Below, in pieces: positions 14,638 to 23,944 of a stretch of 64,000 bases of DNA. Origin of the DNA: Bordetella parapertussis (GTDB taxonomy: Bacteria > Pseudomonadota > Gammaproteobacteria > Burkholderiales > Burkholderiaceae_A); contig CAMCRF010000009.1 in NCBI GenBank assembly GCA_945877235.1, positions 15,004-79,003 of the forward strand, given 5' to 3'. The notes under the pieces were generated by a model. It worked only from the letters and a program-made list of their open reading frames with translations. It had not been told where the DNA came from and did not search any database. Position numbers and translations under genes: made by a program. Every line of letters begins with the position of its first letter. Within the stretch, counting starts at the first letter, position 1.

Positions 14638-15111
14638 ATGGCATCTGTGAATAAAGTGATTCTGCTGGGCAACCTAGGCCGTGATCCCGAAGTGCGCTAC
14701 TCGCCAGACGGAGGCGCCATTGCCAATGTGTCCATTGCCACAACCTCGCGCTATAAAGACAAATCGTCTGGCGACATGAAGGAAGACACCGAGTGGCACC
14801 GGGTCGTTTTCTTCGGCCGTCTTGCTGAAATTGCTGGCGAGTACCTCAAGAAAGGGCGTCCGGTCTATGTCGAAGGTCGTCTGCGCACGCGCAAATGGCA
14901 AGACCAGTCGGGCCAGGAGCGACTCACCACCGAGGTTGTTGCCGAGCAGATGCAGCTGCTCGGTGGTCGAGATGGGGGCGGCTCATCCGGTGGCGGGTCC
15001 TCGGCTCCCGCGCTTGCCGACGAGGGAGGATACTCGGCCCCGGCCCCGTCCGCTGCCCGCGCGGCACCGAAAGCAGGATTTGACGACCTCGACGACGATA
15101 TTCCGTTCTAA
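14638..15111 (+). CDS. ssb: Single-stranded DNA-binding protein
   Basis: This 157-residue SSB coats single-stranded DNA during replication, recombination and repair. The OB fold spans about residues 1-112 ([20 protein letters not shown], then [20 protein letters not shown]). It is followed by a Gly/Ser/Ala/Pro-rich flexible linker and the acidic partner-binding tip [15 protein letters not shown] precedes the ATG. Separation from the MFS gene by 58 bases and the strong terminator just downstream suggest its own short transcript or the end of an MFS-ssb unit. Confidence 0.97.
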   Translation: MASVNKVILLGNLGRDPEVRYSPDGGAIANVSIATTSRYKDKSSGDMKEDTEWHRVVFFGRLAEIAGEYLKKGRPVYVEGRLRTRKWQDQSGQERLTTEVVAEQMQLLGGRDGGGSSGGGSSAPALADEGGYSAPAPSAARAAPKAGFDDLDDDIPF

Positions 15112-15133
15112 AATCTCGGATCGGAGTCAAGAG

Positions 15134-15160
15134 CGCCGCGAATTCCGCGGCGTTTTTTTT
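15134..15160 (+). terminator. Intrinsic terminator after ssb
   Basis: There is a perfect 7-bp stem CGCCGCG/CGCGGCG (15134-15140 and 15146-15152) with an AATTC loop, followed immediately by eight T residues. It lies 22 bases after the ssb stop and before the DUF502 gene. Confidence 0.92.
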
Positions 15161-15194
15161 AACCCCTGAGTTCTAACCCCCGAGGGCGAGAGCC

Positions 15195-15782
15195 GTGCTC
15201 AAAAAATTCTTCATTGCGGGCTTACTGATCTGGGCGCCCATCGGCATCACGGTCTGGGTGATCACGGCCATCGTGTCCACGCTCGACAATATCGTTCCGG
15301 AGGGCCTGCGTCCTGAGGCCCTTTTTGGTCAGGCCATCCCTGGATTTGGTGTCGTGGCCGTTGGACTCCTCATCTTTGTTACGGGTGTGTTGGCAGCCAA
15401 CCTGTTGGGTCGCCGACTTGTACTGGTCTGGGAGGGGCTGCTTGCTCGGATCCCCCTGGTTCGGTCGATCTATTCCTCGGTCAAACAGGTGAGCGACACG
15501 ATCCTTGCCCCGAATGGGCAGGCGTTTCGCCAGGCCGTCTTGGTTCAGTATCCGCGCTACGGGAGCTACACCGTTGCCTTCGTAACCGGTTCACCGGCAA
15601 GTGAGCTATTGCCACACCTTCCTGGGGAGTGCATCAGTGTCTACGTTCCCACCACCCCGAATCCGACATCCGGCTTTTTTCTCATGATGCCTCGTGAAGA
15701 GGTCATTCCACTCAACATCCCCGTCGACAAGGCACTGAAATACGTGGTCTCGATGGGCACCGTCTCACCTTCTTCCCAATAA
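15195..15782 (+). CDS. DUF502 family membrane protein
   Basis: This 195-residue protein has two N-terminal hydrophobic segments (about 5-30 and 50-77), the second ending in NLLGRR, and a soluble C-terminal half with [16 protein letters not shown]. This is the DUF502 pattern. The molecular function is not established. The start is GTG 15195 with GAGGGCGAG upstream. In many betaproteobacteria this gene lies directly before aspS, as here; the small FmdB-type zinc-ribbon gene that often precedes it is absent, and the ssb terminator sits there instead. Confidence 0.88.
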   Translation: MLKKFFIAGLLIWAPIGITVWVITAIVSTLDNIVPEGLRPEALFGQAIPGFGVVAVGLLIFVTGVLAANLLGRRLVLVWEGLLARIPLVRSIYSSVKQVSDTILAPNGQAFRQAVLVQYPRYGSYTVAFVTGSPASELLPHLPGECISVYVPTTPNPTSGFFLMMPREEVIPLNIPVDKALKYVVSMGTVSPSSQ

Positions 15783-15792
15783 AAGGTTTTCT

Positions 15793-17589
15793 ATGCGCAG
15801 TCATTACGCAGGCCAGCTCTCGCTGTCCCAACTCGATCAGACCGTAACACTGTGTGGCTGGGTGCACCGCCGGCGCGATCACGGGGGCGTGATTTTTGTG
15901 GACCTGCGAGATCGTGAAGGCATTGCCCAGGTTGTATGCGACCCCGATCGCCCCGAAGTTTTTGCGATTGCCGAGTCTCTTCGCAATGAGTTCTGTGTTC
16001 GATTGGAGGGTCGTGTTCGACGGCGCCCTGAGGGTACAGCCAATGCCGCTATGGCCAGTGGTGAAATTGAGCTCTTGTGTCTCTCGCTTGAGGTCCTGAA
16101 CCCCTCGGTGACACCTCCGTTCCAAATGGACGAGGACAACCTCTCCGAGACCACACGCTTAACCCATCGCGTGATGGACCTCAGGCGGCCCGCGATGCAA
16201 CGCAACCTCATGCTGCGTTACAGAGTGGCCATGGCCGTGCGTCGGTATCTGGATGCCCATGGGTTTGTCGACATTGAGACGCCCATGCTCACCAAGTCCA
16301 CCCCGGAGGGCGCTCGTGACTACCTTGTGCCCTCACGGGTCCACGCGGGCGAGTTTTTTGCGCTCCCGCAGTCTCCCCAACTCTTCAAGCAGCTGCTCAT
16401 GGTGGCGGGCTTTGACCGCTACTACCAGATCACCAAGTGCTTTCGCGATGAAGATCTGCGTGCCGATCGGCAGCCAGAGTTCACCCAGATCGACTGCGAG
16501 ACGTCCTTCATGACTGAACAAGAGATCCGCGATCTCTTCGAGAACATGATGCGCACGGTCTTTACAGATGCGATCTCCGTCGATCTGCCCAACCCCTTCC
16601 CAGTCATGAGCTATGCCGATGCCATGCGGCTCTATGGTTCAGATAAGCCTGATCTGCGGATTGCAATGGCCTTCACGGAGCTAACCGATGTCATGGCCGA
16701 TGTCGACTTCAAGGTCTTTTCAGAACCTGCCAACATGGCCAATGGGCGTGTCGTCGCATTGAGAGTGCCTGGGGGGGGCGGGATCTCGCGCAGCGAAATC
16801 GACGCCTATACGGAGTTCGTCAAGATCTACGGGGCCAAAGGTCTCGCCTGGATCAAGGTCAATTCGGTCGCACAGGGGCGAGAGGGGCTTCAATCGCCCA
16901 TCGTGAAGAACCTCCACGACCGTGCCATCGCCGAGATCCTTCAACGCTCGGGCGCACAGGATGGAGACCTGCTGTTCTTCGGTGCGGACAAGGCCAAGGT
17001 GGTAAACGATGCCATCGGGGCCTTGCGCCTGAAGATCGGCCATAGCGAGTTTGGTCAGAAGACTGGCCTGATGGTGCCGGGTTGGAAGGCCCTCTGGGTG
17101 GTTGACTTCCCCATGTTCGAGTACGACGAGGAGTCCGGCCGCTGGGCTGCCGTTCACCATCCGTTCACGGCCCCGAAAGATGGCCACGAGGGGCTCATGT
17201 CCGAGCGGCCCCAAGACTGTTTGGCCAAGGCCTATGACATGGTGCTGAATGGCTGGGAGCTCGGGGGCGGGTCCGTGCGGATTCACCGTGAAGAGGTTCA
17301 GTCCAAGGTCTTCTCAGCGTTGGGCATTGGACCTGAAGAGGCCAAGCTGAAGTTCGGCTTTCTGCTCGATGCCCTTCAGTACGGCGCCCCCCCACATGGG
17401 GGCCTCGCCTTTGGCCTGGATCGGCTCATTACACTCATGACGGGGGCAGAGTCGATCCGCGACGTGATTGCCTTTCCGAAAACCCAGCGGGCCCAGTGCC
17501 TGCTCACCCAGGCGCCTTCTCCAGCCGACGAAAAGCAGCTGCGTGAGCTTCATATCCGTCTGCGGGAGGCTCCCAAAGTCGTTGCATGA
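15793..17589 (+). CDS. aspS: Aspartate-tRNA ligase
   Basis: This 598-residue class II synthetase has the length of the bacterial AspRS with a GAD insertion. The N-terminal OB anticodon-binding domain ([23 protein letters not shown], about residues 17-39) is followed by motif 2 ([18 protein letters not shown], about 216-233) and motif 3 ([14 protein letters not shown], near 545). No AsnRS or GatCAB genes lie in the window, so whether it is discriminating or also charges tRNA-Asn cannot be decided here. It sits 10 bases after DUF502, and the next gene starts inside its stop codon (ATGA). Confidence 0.97.
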   Translation: MRSHYAGQLSLSQLDQTVTLCGWVHRRRDHGGVIFVDLRDREGIAQVVCDPDRPEVFAIAESLRNEFCVRLEGRVRRRPEGTANAAMASGEIELLCLSLEVLNPSVTPPFQMDEDNLSETTRLTHRVMDLRRPAMQRNLMLRYRVAMAVRRYLDAHGFVDIETPMLTKSTPEGARDYLVPSRVHAGEFFALPQSPQLFKQLLMVAGFDRYYQITKCFRDEDLRADRQPEFTQIDCETSFMTEQEIRDLFENMMRTVFTDAISVDLPNPFPVMSYADAMRLYGSDKPDLRIAMAFTELTDVMADVDFKVFSEPANMANGRVVALRVPGGGGISRSEIDAYTEFVKIYGAKGLAWIKVNSVAQGREGLQSPIVKNLHDRAIAEILQRSGAQDGDLLFFGADKAKVVNDAIGALRLKIGHSEFGQKTGLMVPGWKALWVVDFPMFEYDEESGRWAAVHHPFTAPKDGHEGLMSERPQDCLAKAYDMVLNGWELGGGSVRIHREEVQSKVFSALGIGPEEAKLKFGFLLDALQYGAPPHGGLAFGLDRLITLMTGAESIRDVIAFPKTQRAQCLLTQAPSPADEKQLRELHIRLREAPKVVA

Positions 17590-18233
17590 CGCACGCTACA
17601 GCCATCGGCCGTCGTCGAGCCCTGGTCTATGGCCCCATGGCGGTGCTCTTGGGCGGCGCGGTTTGCCTCATTTTGGAGCCGAGCCTGGGCTCGCAGGTGG
17701 CGCTCACCGCATGTGCGGCTGCAGCGGGTGTTGGGGTCGTGCACGCACTGGTTCGCATGCTGCTGCAGCGCCGTCCTGGGTCTGATGCGGTGTTTTCTGG
17801 CCCAGTGGGGCTGGTCTTGTCGCTCTGCCTGCCCGCCTTTCTGGTGCTTCTTGCGTGCTTCGCTTATGTCGATCACCTGCCTCCGATGGGCCTGGCGATG
17901 GCGGGCTTTGTGTCGCTGGCGATGGGGGCCTATTGGCTCTCAAGCGCCTCGAGATGGGCCTGGGCCCCACGGTTCTCTGCTCTCATGATCTACTTGGGCG
18001 GCCTCTTGCTGCCAGTTGCAACCCTGTTTGCGCTTGCACCGGCCGCGAGTGTCTGGGCTGCCTTGGCTGCTGTCCCGGCCTGGCATGCACGCCGCATCAT
18101 GCTTCGCGACCCCGACTCTCGCGAGGTGGCCGGATCGCTTCTCTCTGCGGCGGTTTTTATCTTCGCGCTTGTGCTGGTTACGGGGGCTGCCGTTACGGCG
18201 CTCTTGTCTCTGCGCACGGGCGGCTCTCTCTAG
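17586..18233 (+). CDS. Unrecognised polytopic membrane protein
   Basis: This 215-residue, very hydrophobic protein rich in Ala, Leu and Val has about six predicted membrane segments separated by short loops. A basic N-terminus ([11 protein letters not shown]) and a polar loop with [13 protein letters not shown] near residue 170 are the only charged stretches. I recognise no catalytic motif and no family. It starts in a 4-bp overlap with aspS and ends 12 bases before the NudB-EEP ORF, so it is probably co-transcribed with both. The coding frame is well supported by position and codon use; the function is unknown. Confidence 0.75.
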   Translation: MTHATAIGRRRALVYGPMAVLLGGAVCLILEPSLGSQVALTACAAAAGVGVVHALVRMLLQRRPGSDAVFSGPVGLVLSLCLPAFLVLLACFAYVDHLPPMGLAMAGFVSLAMGAYWLSSASRWAWAPRFSALMIYLGGLLLPVATLFALAPAASVWAALAAVPAWHARRIMLRDPDSREVAGSLLSAAVFIFALVLVTGAAVTALLSLRTGGSL

Positions 18234-18245
18234 AGCCCCTCGGCA

Positions 18246-19463
18246 ATGCCGGGCACGAAGATCCCCGTCTCGGTGCTCGTGGTCATTCATGACGGTCAGG
18301 GCGGCGTGCTGCTCATCGAACGTGCAGACCATCCTGGTTTCTGGCAATCGGTTACGGGAAGTCTTGATGCGCTTGATGAGCCACCGGCGTTGGCTGCGCA
18401 ACGAGAGCTTGCAGAGGAGACTGGCATCGCACGTGCGATGGACCAGATTGTGAACTGGGAACAGCAAGAGCGATATGAAATTTTTCCCCACTGGAGGCAC
18501 CGATATCCGGAGGGGGTTACGCACAACACCGAGCATTGGTTCTCCGTTCGGGTTGACGTTGGGACTGAGCCCCGGCTCTCGCCCCGGGAGCATACTCGGT
18601 GGTCTTGGATGCCCTGGGCGGAGGCGGCAGAGCGTTGTTTCTCCTGGACTAATGTGCTGGCCATTCGCGAGCTCGCCCGAAGAGAGGGCTGGACTAGCTT
18701 TGCTTCAAACGGTCAAGCCAGCATGCCGAATCGCCCGTTGCGCACGGCGAGCTATAACATTCACAAGGCTCAGATGCGTCAGCTCACCTTGCGAAGCCGC
18801 TCGGTCATGGAGGAGCTCGTCAATGGCATTGCCGTGCTGAACGCGGACCTTGTCTGCCTGCAAGAGGTTCAGGGTCGTCACGACCGGTGGGCGTTGCGTC
18901 AGGGACAGCATGAACGTCTGGCCGAGCTCGGCTATGAGACCGCCTACGGGGCAGCTGCGCATTACCTTCATGGCCATCACGGTAACGCGCTGCTCTCGCG
19001 CTTTCCCATTGTGTACTCGGAGTCGCGAGATTTTTCAGACCATGCACTGGAGAAGCGGGCAGTGCTCCATGCGGTCGTTCAGCTGCCCACGCAGCCGTTG
19101 CATGTCTTTGTCGTGCACTTTGGCCTGTTAGCCTCTGGGCGTCACCGACAAGTGGAGCATCTGGCGGCGTGGATACGCGCGTGCGTTGCGCCGAAAGCAT
19201 CCGTGCTCGTCGCAGGAGATTTCAACGACTGGCAGTTGAGGCTCGGTACTGCACATTTCGATGGCCTGGGCCTATCGGAGATCACCCAGCCAGGCCGCTC
19301 TGCGCCCCACCGAAGCTTTCCGAGTTGGGCTCCAGTGCTAAGCCTTGACCGCATGTTTCAGAGAGGCTTTCACGCCCGAGCGCTGCGCCGACCCAGAGGC
19401 CCACGCTGGTCACAGATCTCGGATCATGTACCGGTTTTGGCTGAACTGGAACCGCAGGGGTGA
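18246..19463 (+). CDS. Fused NudB-type Nudix hydrolase and EEP-family phosphohydrolase
   Basis: One uninterrupted 405-codon frame encodes two enzymes. Residues 1-150 form a NudB-like domain (dihydroneopterin triphosphate pyrophosphatase of folate synthesis), with Nudix box GSLDALDEPPALAAQRELAE then ETGI. Residues 160-405 form an endonuclease/exonuclease/phosphatase domain with catalytic blocks SYNIHK, CLQEVQ, GDFNDW and SDHVPVL. Related Burkholderiales, as I recall, carry these as adjacent separate genes. ATG 18723 lies at the junction but has no visible ribosome site, which favours a true fusion; internal reinitiation remains possible. clsB starts in its stop codon (GTGA), so the EEP domain is likely tied to membrane-lipid or nucleic-acid metabolism only by context. 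Confidence 0.85.
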   Translation: MPGTKIPVSVLVVIHDGQGGVLLIERADHPGFWQSVTGSLDALDEPPALAAQRELAEETGIARAMDQIVNWEQQERYEIFPHWRHRYPEGVTHNTEHWFSVRVDVGTEPRLSPREHTRWSWMPWAEAAERCFSWTNVLAIRELARREGWTSFASNGQASMPNRPLRTASYNIHKAQMRQLTLRSRSVMEELVNGIAVLNADLVCLQEVQGRHDRWALRQGQHERLAELGYETAYGAAAHYLHGHHGNALLSRFPIVYSESRDFSDHALEKRAVLHAVVQLPTQPLHVFVVHFGLLASGRHRQVEHLAAWIRACVAPKASVLVAGDFNDWQLRLGTAHFDGLGLSEITQPGRSAPHRSFPSWAPVLSLDRMFQRGFHARALRRPRGPRWSQISDHVPVLAELEPQG

Positions 19464-20626
19464 CGGAAACATTTGAGCTGGTGCGCGGTGCGGAATCGCT
19501 GTTCGCAAGCGCGATCGGTGACATAGAGCGTGCGCAGCGACGTGTCTGGATCGAGAGTTACCTTCTTCATGATGACCGCGCGACAAGGGGGTTCATTGAG
19601 TCCTTGGGTCGCGCGGCTTCGCGCGGCCTCGAGATTCGGCTGCTGGTCGATGGATTCGGAGCGGGGGCCGATGCGCAGCGCATGCGTCCCTGGATCGAGG
19701 CCCAGGGCATTGAGCTGCGTGTTTTCCGGCCACGGCTTCGGCCCTGGGTGCTCAGCGCCTGGCGACGGCTTCACCGAAAACTCATGCTGATCGATGAGGA
19801 CTTGCTCTATATCGGAGGCATCAATCTCCTGAGTGATTGGGAGGACCCCAACCATGGGCCGCTTCAGGCGCCTCGACTCGACTATGCAGTGCGATGCCAG
19901 TCTGCGAGGCTCTTGGCACAAGCGATAGGGCCTATGGCGAAGTCTTGGTGGCGGGCTGGCTGGCGGCGAGGCACGCTTCGCCTGCAGTGGACCCGAATGC
20001 GGCGTGACCTGGCCTCTGCTCAGGCCCGACTTGCCTCTGGTCGCGTCACGGGGTTGGCGAACGCGCGATTGGTTTTTCGAGATGACCTCCGCCGCTCTCG
20101 GGCGATCGAGCAGGAGTTGCGTCGGCTCTTGCGACAGGCGCGAACGGAGATTTGCATCGCAATGGCCTATTTCGTTCCCACAGGGTCGCTGCGACGGCTC
20201 CTGGTCGAGGCACGGCAACGGGGCGTGCGGGTCTCACTGCTCATTCAAGGCAGGACCGAGTACTGGTGGGCGCGTTGGGCTGAGCAGGTGATGGTTGAAG
20301 AATTACTCGAGGCGGGCGTGGACGTCTGGGAATTTCAAGAGAGCTTTCTCCATGCCAAGGTGTTGGTTGCTGATGACTGGACCACCGTGGGGTCGAGTAA
20401 CTGGGACCCCTTTTCTCTATGGCTCGCAATGGAGGCGAACCTGCTCCTCAAGGACGCCGACTTTGCCCAGAGCCTGAAGGCCGACCTCCAACGACACATG
20501 ACACCCGAACGGGCTTCGCAGCGCGTCACGCGCAGTGCACTTGGCGGACTGCTACACCGCCCTCAGCGGCTGTTGCAGCGCCTGATGCTCTCAGGCGTGC
20601 TCTGGGTTTTGAGGGCCATTCGGTAA
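19460..20626 (+). CDS. clsB: Cardiolipin synthase B-like phospholipase D protein
   Basis: This 388-residue PLD-superfamily protein has two complete HxKx4D motifs: HRKLMLID (about residue 108) followed by GGINLLSDW, and HAKVLVAD (about 297) followed by TVGSSNWDPFS. ClsB enzymes make cardiolipin from phosphatidylglycerol and, in E. coli, can use other donors. No N-terminal membrane hairpin is present, which fits ClsB rather than ClsA. The start is GTG 19460, overlapping the previous stop. The EEP-clsB pairing is the same arrangement as the E. coli ybhP-clsB pair. Confidence 0.9.
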   Translation: MTETFELVRGAESLFASAIGDIERAQRRVWIESYLLHDDRATRGFIESLGRAASRGLEIRLLVDGFGAGADAQRMRPWIEAQGIELRVFRPRLRPWVLSAWRRLHRKLMLIDEDLLYIGGINLLSDWEDPNHGPLQAPRLDYAVRCQSARLLAQAIGPMAKSWWRAGWRRGTLRLQWTRMRRDLASAQARLASGRVTGLANARLVFRDDLRRSRAIEQELRRLLRQARTEICIAMAYFVPTGSLRRLLVEARQRGVRVSLLIQGRTEYWWARWAEQVMVEELLEAGVDVWEFQESFLHAKVLVADDWTTVGSSNWDPFSLWLAMEANLLLKDADFAQSLKADLQRHMTPERASQRVTRSALGGLLHRPQRLLQRLMLSGVLWVLRAIR

Positions 20627-21504
20627 TGCATGTCATCACGCAGCAAGGCGAGCTTCTGATCTTTGGGGTGGACTTCAGCTCTGCCCCCTCGGTGCGCAAA
20701 CCCATCACCGTTGCCATAGCAACCCTGTCATGCAGCCCAACTCCCATCCTGCATTTGGACCGTGTGGACTTGGTACCTGACTGGCCTCACTTTGAGGCGT
20801 TTTTGCAAACGCCGGGCCCGTGGCTGGGTGGATTCGATCTGCCCTTTGGACAGCCAAGGGCGCTCATTGAACACTATGGGTGGCCCACGGATTGGGCCGA
20901 GTTTGTCGACTTCTTCTACGAACAGTCGCGTGAGGATTTGCGCGATGCGTTTAAGGCCTGGTGTGATGCTCGGCCAGCAGGTCAGAAATTTGCCTGGCGT
21001 GCAGCCGATAAGCCTGCGGGCTCGAGCCCGGCGATGCGCTGGACCAATCCCCCCGTGGCGTGGATGATGAAGGAAGGCGCAAAGCGACTCAAGGCAGCTG
21101 GAGTCTGGTTGCCTGCACATCAATACCCGGCAAGGCTGCCGGCGTCTGCCAGACCGCCTGAATCGAGTGGCGATCGGGTCGCCCTGGAGGCCTATCCGGC
21201 CTTCCTCGTCCGACAGATCAGTCGCGCCTCCTACAAGAGTGACACCCCATCTGCACAAACGATAGAGCGGCGGGGGGTCAGAGAACAGATCGTTGCGGCG
21301 TTATGTCGTGCAGGGGCGCCTTGGCCTCAGCTCAGGCTCTCTACCCGTTGGAGACGGCGCCTGGTGGATGAGGGGTCTGCTGACCAGTTGGATGCAGTCG
21401 TCTGCGCGCTTCAGGCGGCTCAGGCCGTTCTCGTCCGTGACTTCGGTCTGTCTGCGCAGGTCGATCCGCTTGAAGGGTGGATTGCAACCGTGCCCTCGAT
21501 CTAG
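20626..21504 (+). CDS. DUF429 family protein
   Basis: This 292-residue protein begins MHVITQQGELLIFGVDFSSA, where GVDFS is the acidic first strand of an RNase H-like fold typical of DUF429. A second conserved region is GGFDLPFGQPRALIEHYGW. It is presumed a nuclease-like protein, but no activity is established. Its start shares one base with the clsB stop (TAATG), so it closes the aspS-clsB cluster. The next 209 bases hold the regulatory region of the cyanate/nitrate operon. Confidence 0.75.
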   Translation: MHVITQQGELLIFGVDFSSAPSVRKPITVAIATLSCSPTPILHLDRVDLVPDWPHFEAFLQTPGPWLGGFDLPFGQPRALIEHYGWPTDWAEFVDFFYEQSREDLRDAFKAWCDARPAGQKFAWRAADKPAGSSPAMRWTNPPVAWMMKEGAKRLKAAGVWLPAHQYPARLPASARPPESSGDRVALEAYPAFLVRQISRASYKSDTPSAQTIERRGVREQIVAALCRAGAPWPQLRLSTRWRRRLVDEGSADQLDAVVCALQAAQAVLVRDFGLSAQVDPLEGWIATVPSI

Positions 21505-21534
21505 ATCCAGTCTGGTGCGCCCCGCGCACCGCTA

Positions 21535-21551
21535 TGCACCGAGTTGGTGAA
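21535..21551 (+). promoter_or_regulatory. NtrC-type binding site 1
   Basis: TGCACC-GAGTT-GGTGAA matches the NtrC consensus TGCACC-N5-GGTGCA at 11 of 12 positions. It lies about 140 bases before the predicted transcription start, a normal enhancer distance. The site is read directly; binding is inferred. Confidence 0.72.
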
Positions 21552-21556
21552 TCGCA

Positions 21557-21573
21557 CGCACCGCCCTGGTGGC
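21557..21573 (+). promoter_or_regulatory. NtrC-type binding site 2
   Basis: CGCACC-GCCCT-GGTGGC keeps the core GCACC-N5-GGTG of the NtrC dyad. Its centre is 22 bases from site 1, about two helical turns, so both sites face the same side of the DNA, as in tandem NtrC enhancers. Confidence 0.62.
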
Positions 21574-21659
21574 TGCTCGACACGGGTCATGTGCTCACGC
21601 TTGGGCTCCGCGACGGTGTACGGCGGATGCAGGGCTTTTTTCAGGAGGACAAAAGGGTC

Positions 21660-21675
21660 TGGCACGGATGATGCA
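21660..21675 (+). promoter_or_regulatory. Sigma-54 (RpoN) promoter of the cyanate/nitrate operon
   Basis: TGGCACGGATGATGCA has GG at 21661-21662 and GC at 21673-21674, exactly the GG-N10-GC of a -24/-12 promoter. It matches TGGCACG-N4-TTGCA at all but one core position. The predicted start is near 21686, 28 bases before the first ATG. Together with the two upstream NtrC dyads it predicts expression under nitrogen limitation. Confidence 0.78.
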
Positions 21676-21713
21676 AAACCGGATGGGTCATCCTCAGAAC
21701 CCGGAGTCAACCC

Positions 21714-23087
21714 ATGTCCCTCTTCAACAACCCTTTTAGTGAAAACAGTCGATTGAAGTCGACCTGCTCCTGTGGCCAGCATGCCTCAGAGCTTGAGCAC
21801 CGAGAAGCCCAGATAGCGCAGCACCACCAGCAGGGAGACGCCCTGCTCGAGCGTGTGGTTGAGCAGGGTCTCATGCGGGCTTTGTTTCCAGATGACGGAC
21901 TTCGCCGCGCATTTCTCAAGGCAGTTGGCACGCCCACTGCGTCCGCGGCCATTGCGAGCCTCTTTCCACTGGCGGCTGCAAAAGAAGCCTTCGCTCAGAG
22001 CGCCGGTCCCTTGGAAAAGACCAAGCTCAAGGTGGGTTTCATTCCCATCACCTGTGCGACACCAATCATCATGGCTCACCCCATGGGCTTTTATGCCAAG
22101 CAGGGCCTTGACGTGGAGGTTGTCAAGACTGCGGGCTGGGCGGTGGTGAGAGACAAAGCCTTGAACAAAGAATATGACGCGGCCCACATGCTCTCACCGA
22201 TGCCGCTTGCCATATCAGTTGGTGCTGGCGCAGCCCCCCAGCCTTACACCATGCCGGCGGTAGAGAACATCAATGGTCAGGCCATTACCCTGGCCATCAA
22301 GCACAAGGACAAGCGAGATCCCAAGCAATGGAAGGGATTTAAGTTTGCTGTTCCTTTTGACTATTCCATGCACAACTACCTGCTGCGCTACTACCTTGCA
22401 GAGTACGGGCTTGATCCTGACAAGGATGTGCAGATTCGTGTCGTGCCTCCGCCCGAGATGGTTGCGAATCTTCGCGCAGACAACATCGATGGGTTCCTTG
22501 CACCAGACCCCGTGAACCAACGTGCGGTATACGACGGCGTGGGCTTTATTCACATCCTGTCAAAAGAGATCTGGGATGGCCACCCCTGTTGCGCGTTCGC
22601 CGCGAGCAAGGCGTTTGTTACGGAAATGCCAAACACCTACGGGGCGCTGCTGCGCGCCATCATCCAGGCGACGGCCTATGCCCGTAAGCCTGAGCATCGA
22701 AAGGAAATTGCGGCTGCGATCGCACCTCCCAACTATCTGAATCAACCCGTAACAGTGGTCGAGCAGATCCTGACGGGCACATTTGCGGATGGCCTGGGAA
22801 ATGTGCGCAAGGTGCCTGATCGCATCGACTTTGACCCCTTCCCATGGGAGTCCTTTGCGGTCTGGATCCTCACTCAGATGCAGCGCTGGGGGCAAATTAA
22901 GGGGCCTATCGACTATCAGAAGGTAGCGCGCGAGGTGTTCTTGGCGACAGATGCCACCCGATTGATGAAGGAGGCAGGCTTAACCCCGCCTACATCCAGC
23001 ACGAAATCATTCTCAGTGATGGGTAAGACCTTCGACCCCTCCAAACCCGTGGAGTACGTCAATAGCTTCAAGATTCGGAGGACGTGA
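21714..23087 (+). CDS. ABC transporter substrate-binding protein, NrtA/CmpA/CynA family
   Basis: This 457-residue periplasmic binding protein belongs to the oxyanion family (nitrate, bicarbonate, cyanate): KLKVGFIPITCATPIIMAHP, then KTAGWAVVRDKALNKEYDAAH and LSPMPLAIS. A twin-arginine motif LRRAFLKAVG sits at residues 63-72, unusually far from the N-terminus, and is followed by a hydrophobic stretch ending at AFA-QS (about 94). The long leading segment carries CSCGQH. The downstream cyanase argues for cyanate, but nitrate is equally compatible with the family. It is the first gene of the sigma-54-preceded operon, with CCGGAG before the ATG. Alternative names would be nrtA or cynA. Confidence 0.9.
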   Translation: MSLFNNPFSENSRLKSTCSCGQHASELEHREAQIAQHHQQGDALLERVVEQGLMRALFPDDGLRRAFLKAVGTPTASAAIASLFPLAAAKEAFAQSAGPLEKTKLKVGFIPITCATPIIMAHPMGFYAKQGLDVEVVKTAGWAVVRDKALNKEYDAAHMLSPMPLAISVGAGAAPQPYTMPAVENINGQAITLAIKHKDKRDPKQWKGFKFAVPFDYSMHNYLLRYYLAEYGLDPDKDVQIRVVPPPEMVANLRADNIDGFLAPDPVNQRAVYDGVGFIHILSKEIWDGHPCCAFAASKAFVTEMPNTYGALLRAIIQATAYARKPEHRKEIAAAIAPPNYLNQPVTVVEQILTGTFADGLGNVRKVPDRIDFDPFPWESFAVWILTQMQRWGQIKGPIDYQKVAREVFLATDATRLMKEAGLTPPTSSTKSFSVMGKTFDPSKPVEYVNSFKIRRT

Positions 23088-23932
23088 TGAGACACATGTC
23101 CATCTCGCTGCGGGCTGCAATGCTCTCGATCTTTCTGCTGGGCGTTTTCCTTGTGACCTGGCAGGTGGCAACGATGCCCACGGGTGGTGCTGTAGTGGTC
23201 GATGATGAGTACGCCAAACTGGTCGGAGGCGCTGCAGCCACGGGACAGAAGTCGGCCTTCCCCAGACCGGCAGATCTTGGCGAGAAGCTACTCGAGGCCG
23301 TCTCAGACCCTTTTTATGATCGGGGTCCCAACGACAAGGGCATTGGCATTCAGCTCGCTTATTCGATCTGGCGAGTGGCACTGGGTTTCGGGATTGCGGC
23401 CCTGGTCGCCATACCGTTGGGCTTTGTCATTGGCATGTCGCCCCTGCTCATGCGCGCTTTTGATCCGTTCATTCAGGTGCTCAAGCCCATCTCACCTCTG
23501 GCATGGATGCCTCTAGCCCTCTTTACCCTGAAGGACAGCAACGTCTCCGCAGTGTTTGTGATCTTTGTCTGCTCGGTCTGGCCGATGCTGATGAACACGG
23601 CCTTTGGGGTTTCGACCGTTCGAAAAGAATGGCTTGACGTGGCCAAGACTCTGGAGCTTCGACCGCTCAGGAAAGCATGGTCTGTGGTGTTGCCAGCCGC
23701 AGCCCCGACCATCATGACCGGCATGCGGATCTCGATCGGAATTGCGTGGCTCGTCATCGTGGCTGCAGAGATGTTGGTCGGCGGCACGGGGATCGGCTAC
23801 TTCGTATGGAACGAGTGGAACAACCTTTCGATTGCCAACATTCTGGTGGCGGTGCTGGCGATTGGGCTGGTCGGGATGCTTTTGGACTCGGGTTTTGCCC
23901 GTCTCCAACGCGCTGTGACCTATCGAGATTAA
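23087..23932 (+). CDS. ABC transporter permease, NrtB/CynB type
   Basis: This 281-residue permease of the nitrate/sulfonate/taurine class has an N-terminal membrane segment, a periplasmic-looking region (about 30-85) and about five further helices. The ATPase-coupling EAA loop is visible as EWLDVAKTLELRPLRKAWSVV near residue 185. ATG 23087 overlaps the previous stop (TGATG) and has CGGAGG about six bases upstream; the GTG one codon earlier is less well placed. It is presumed to form a homodimeric channel with the next gene's ATPase. Confidence 0.92.
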   Translation: MRHMSISLRAAMLSIFLLGVFLVTWQVATMPTGGAVVVDDEYAKLVGGAAATGQKSAFPRPADLGEKLLEAVSDPFYDRGPNDKGIGIQLAYSIWRVALGFGIAALVAIPLGFVIGMSPLLMRAFDPFIQVLKPISPLAWMPLALFTLKDSNVSAVFVIFVCSVWPMLMNTAFGVSTVRKEWLDVAKTLELRPLRKAWSVVLPAAAPTIMTGMRISIGIAWLVIVAAEMLVGGTGIGYFVWNEWNNLSIANILVAVLAIGLVGMLLDSGFARLQRAVTYRD

Positions 23933-23944
23933 GGGATCAACACC

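Noticed and set aside
21514..21530. Hairpin GGTGCGC-CCC-GCGCACC after the DUF429 gene as a terminator
   Set aside because: There is no T-run and the loop is only three bases; the arms look more like extra NtrC half-sites (GCGCACC, GGTGCGC) than a terminator.
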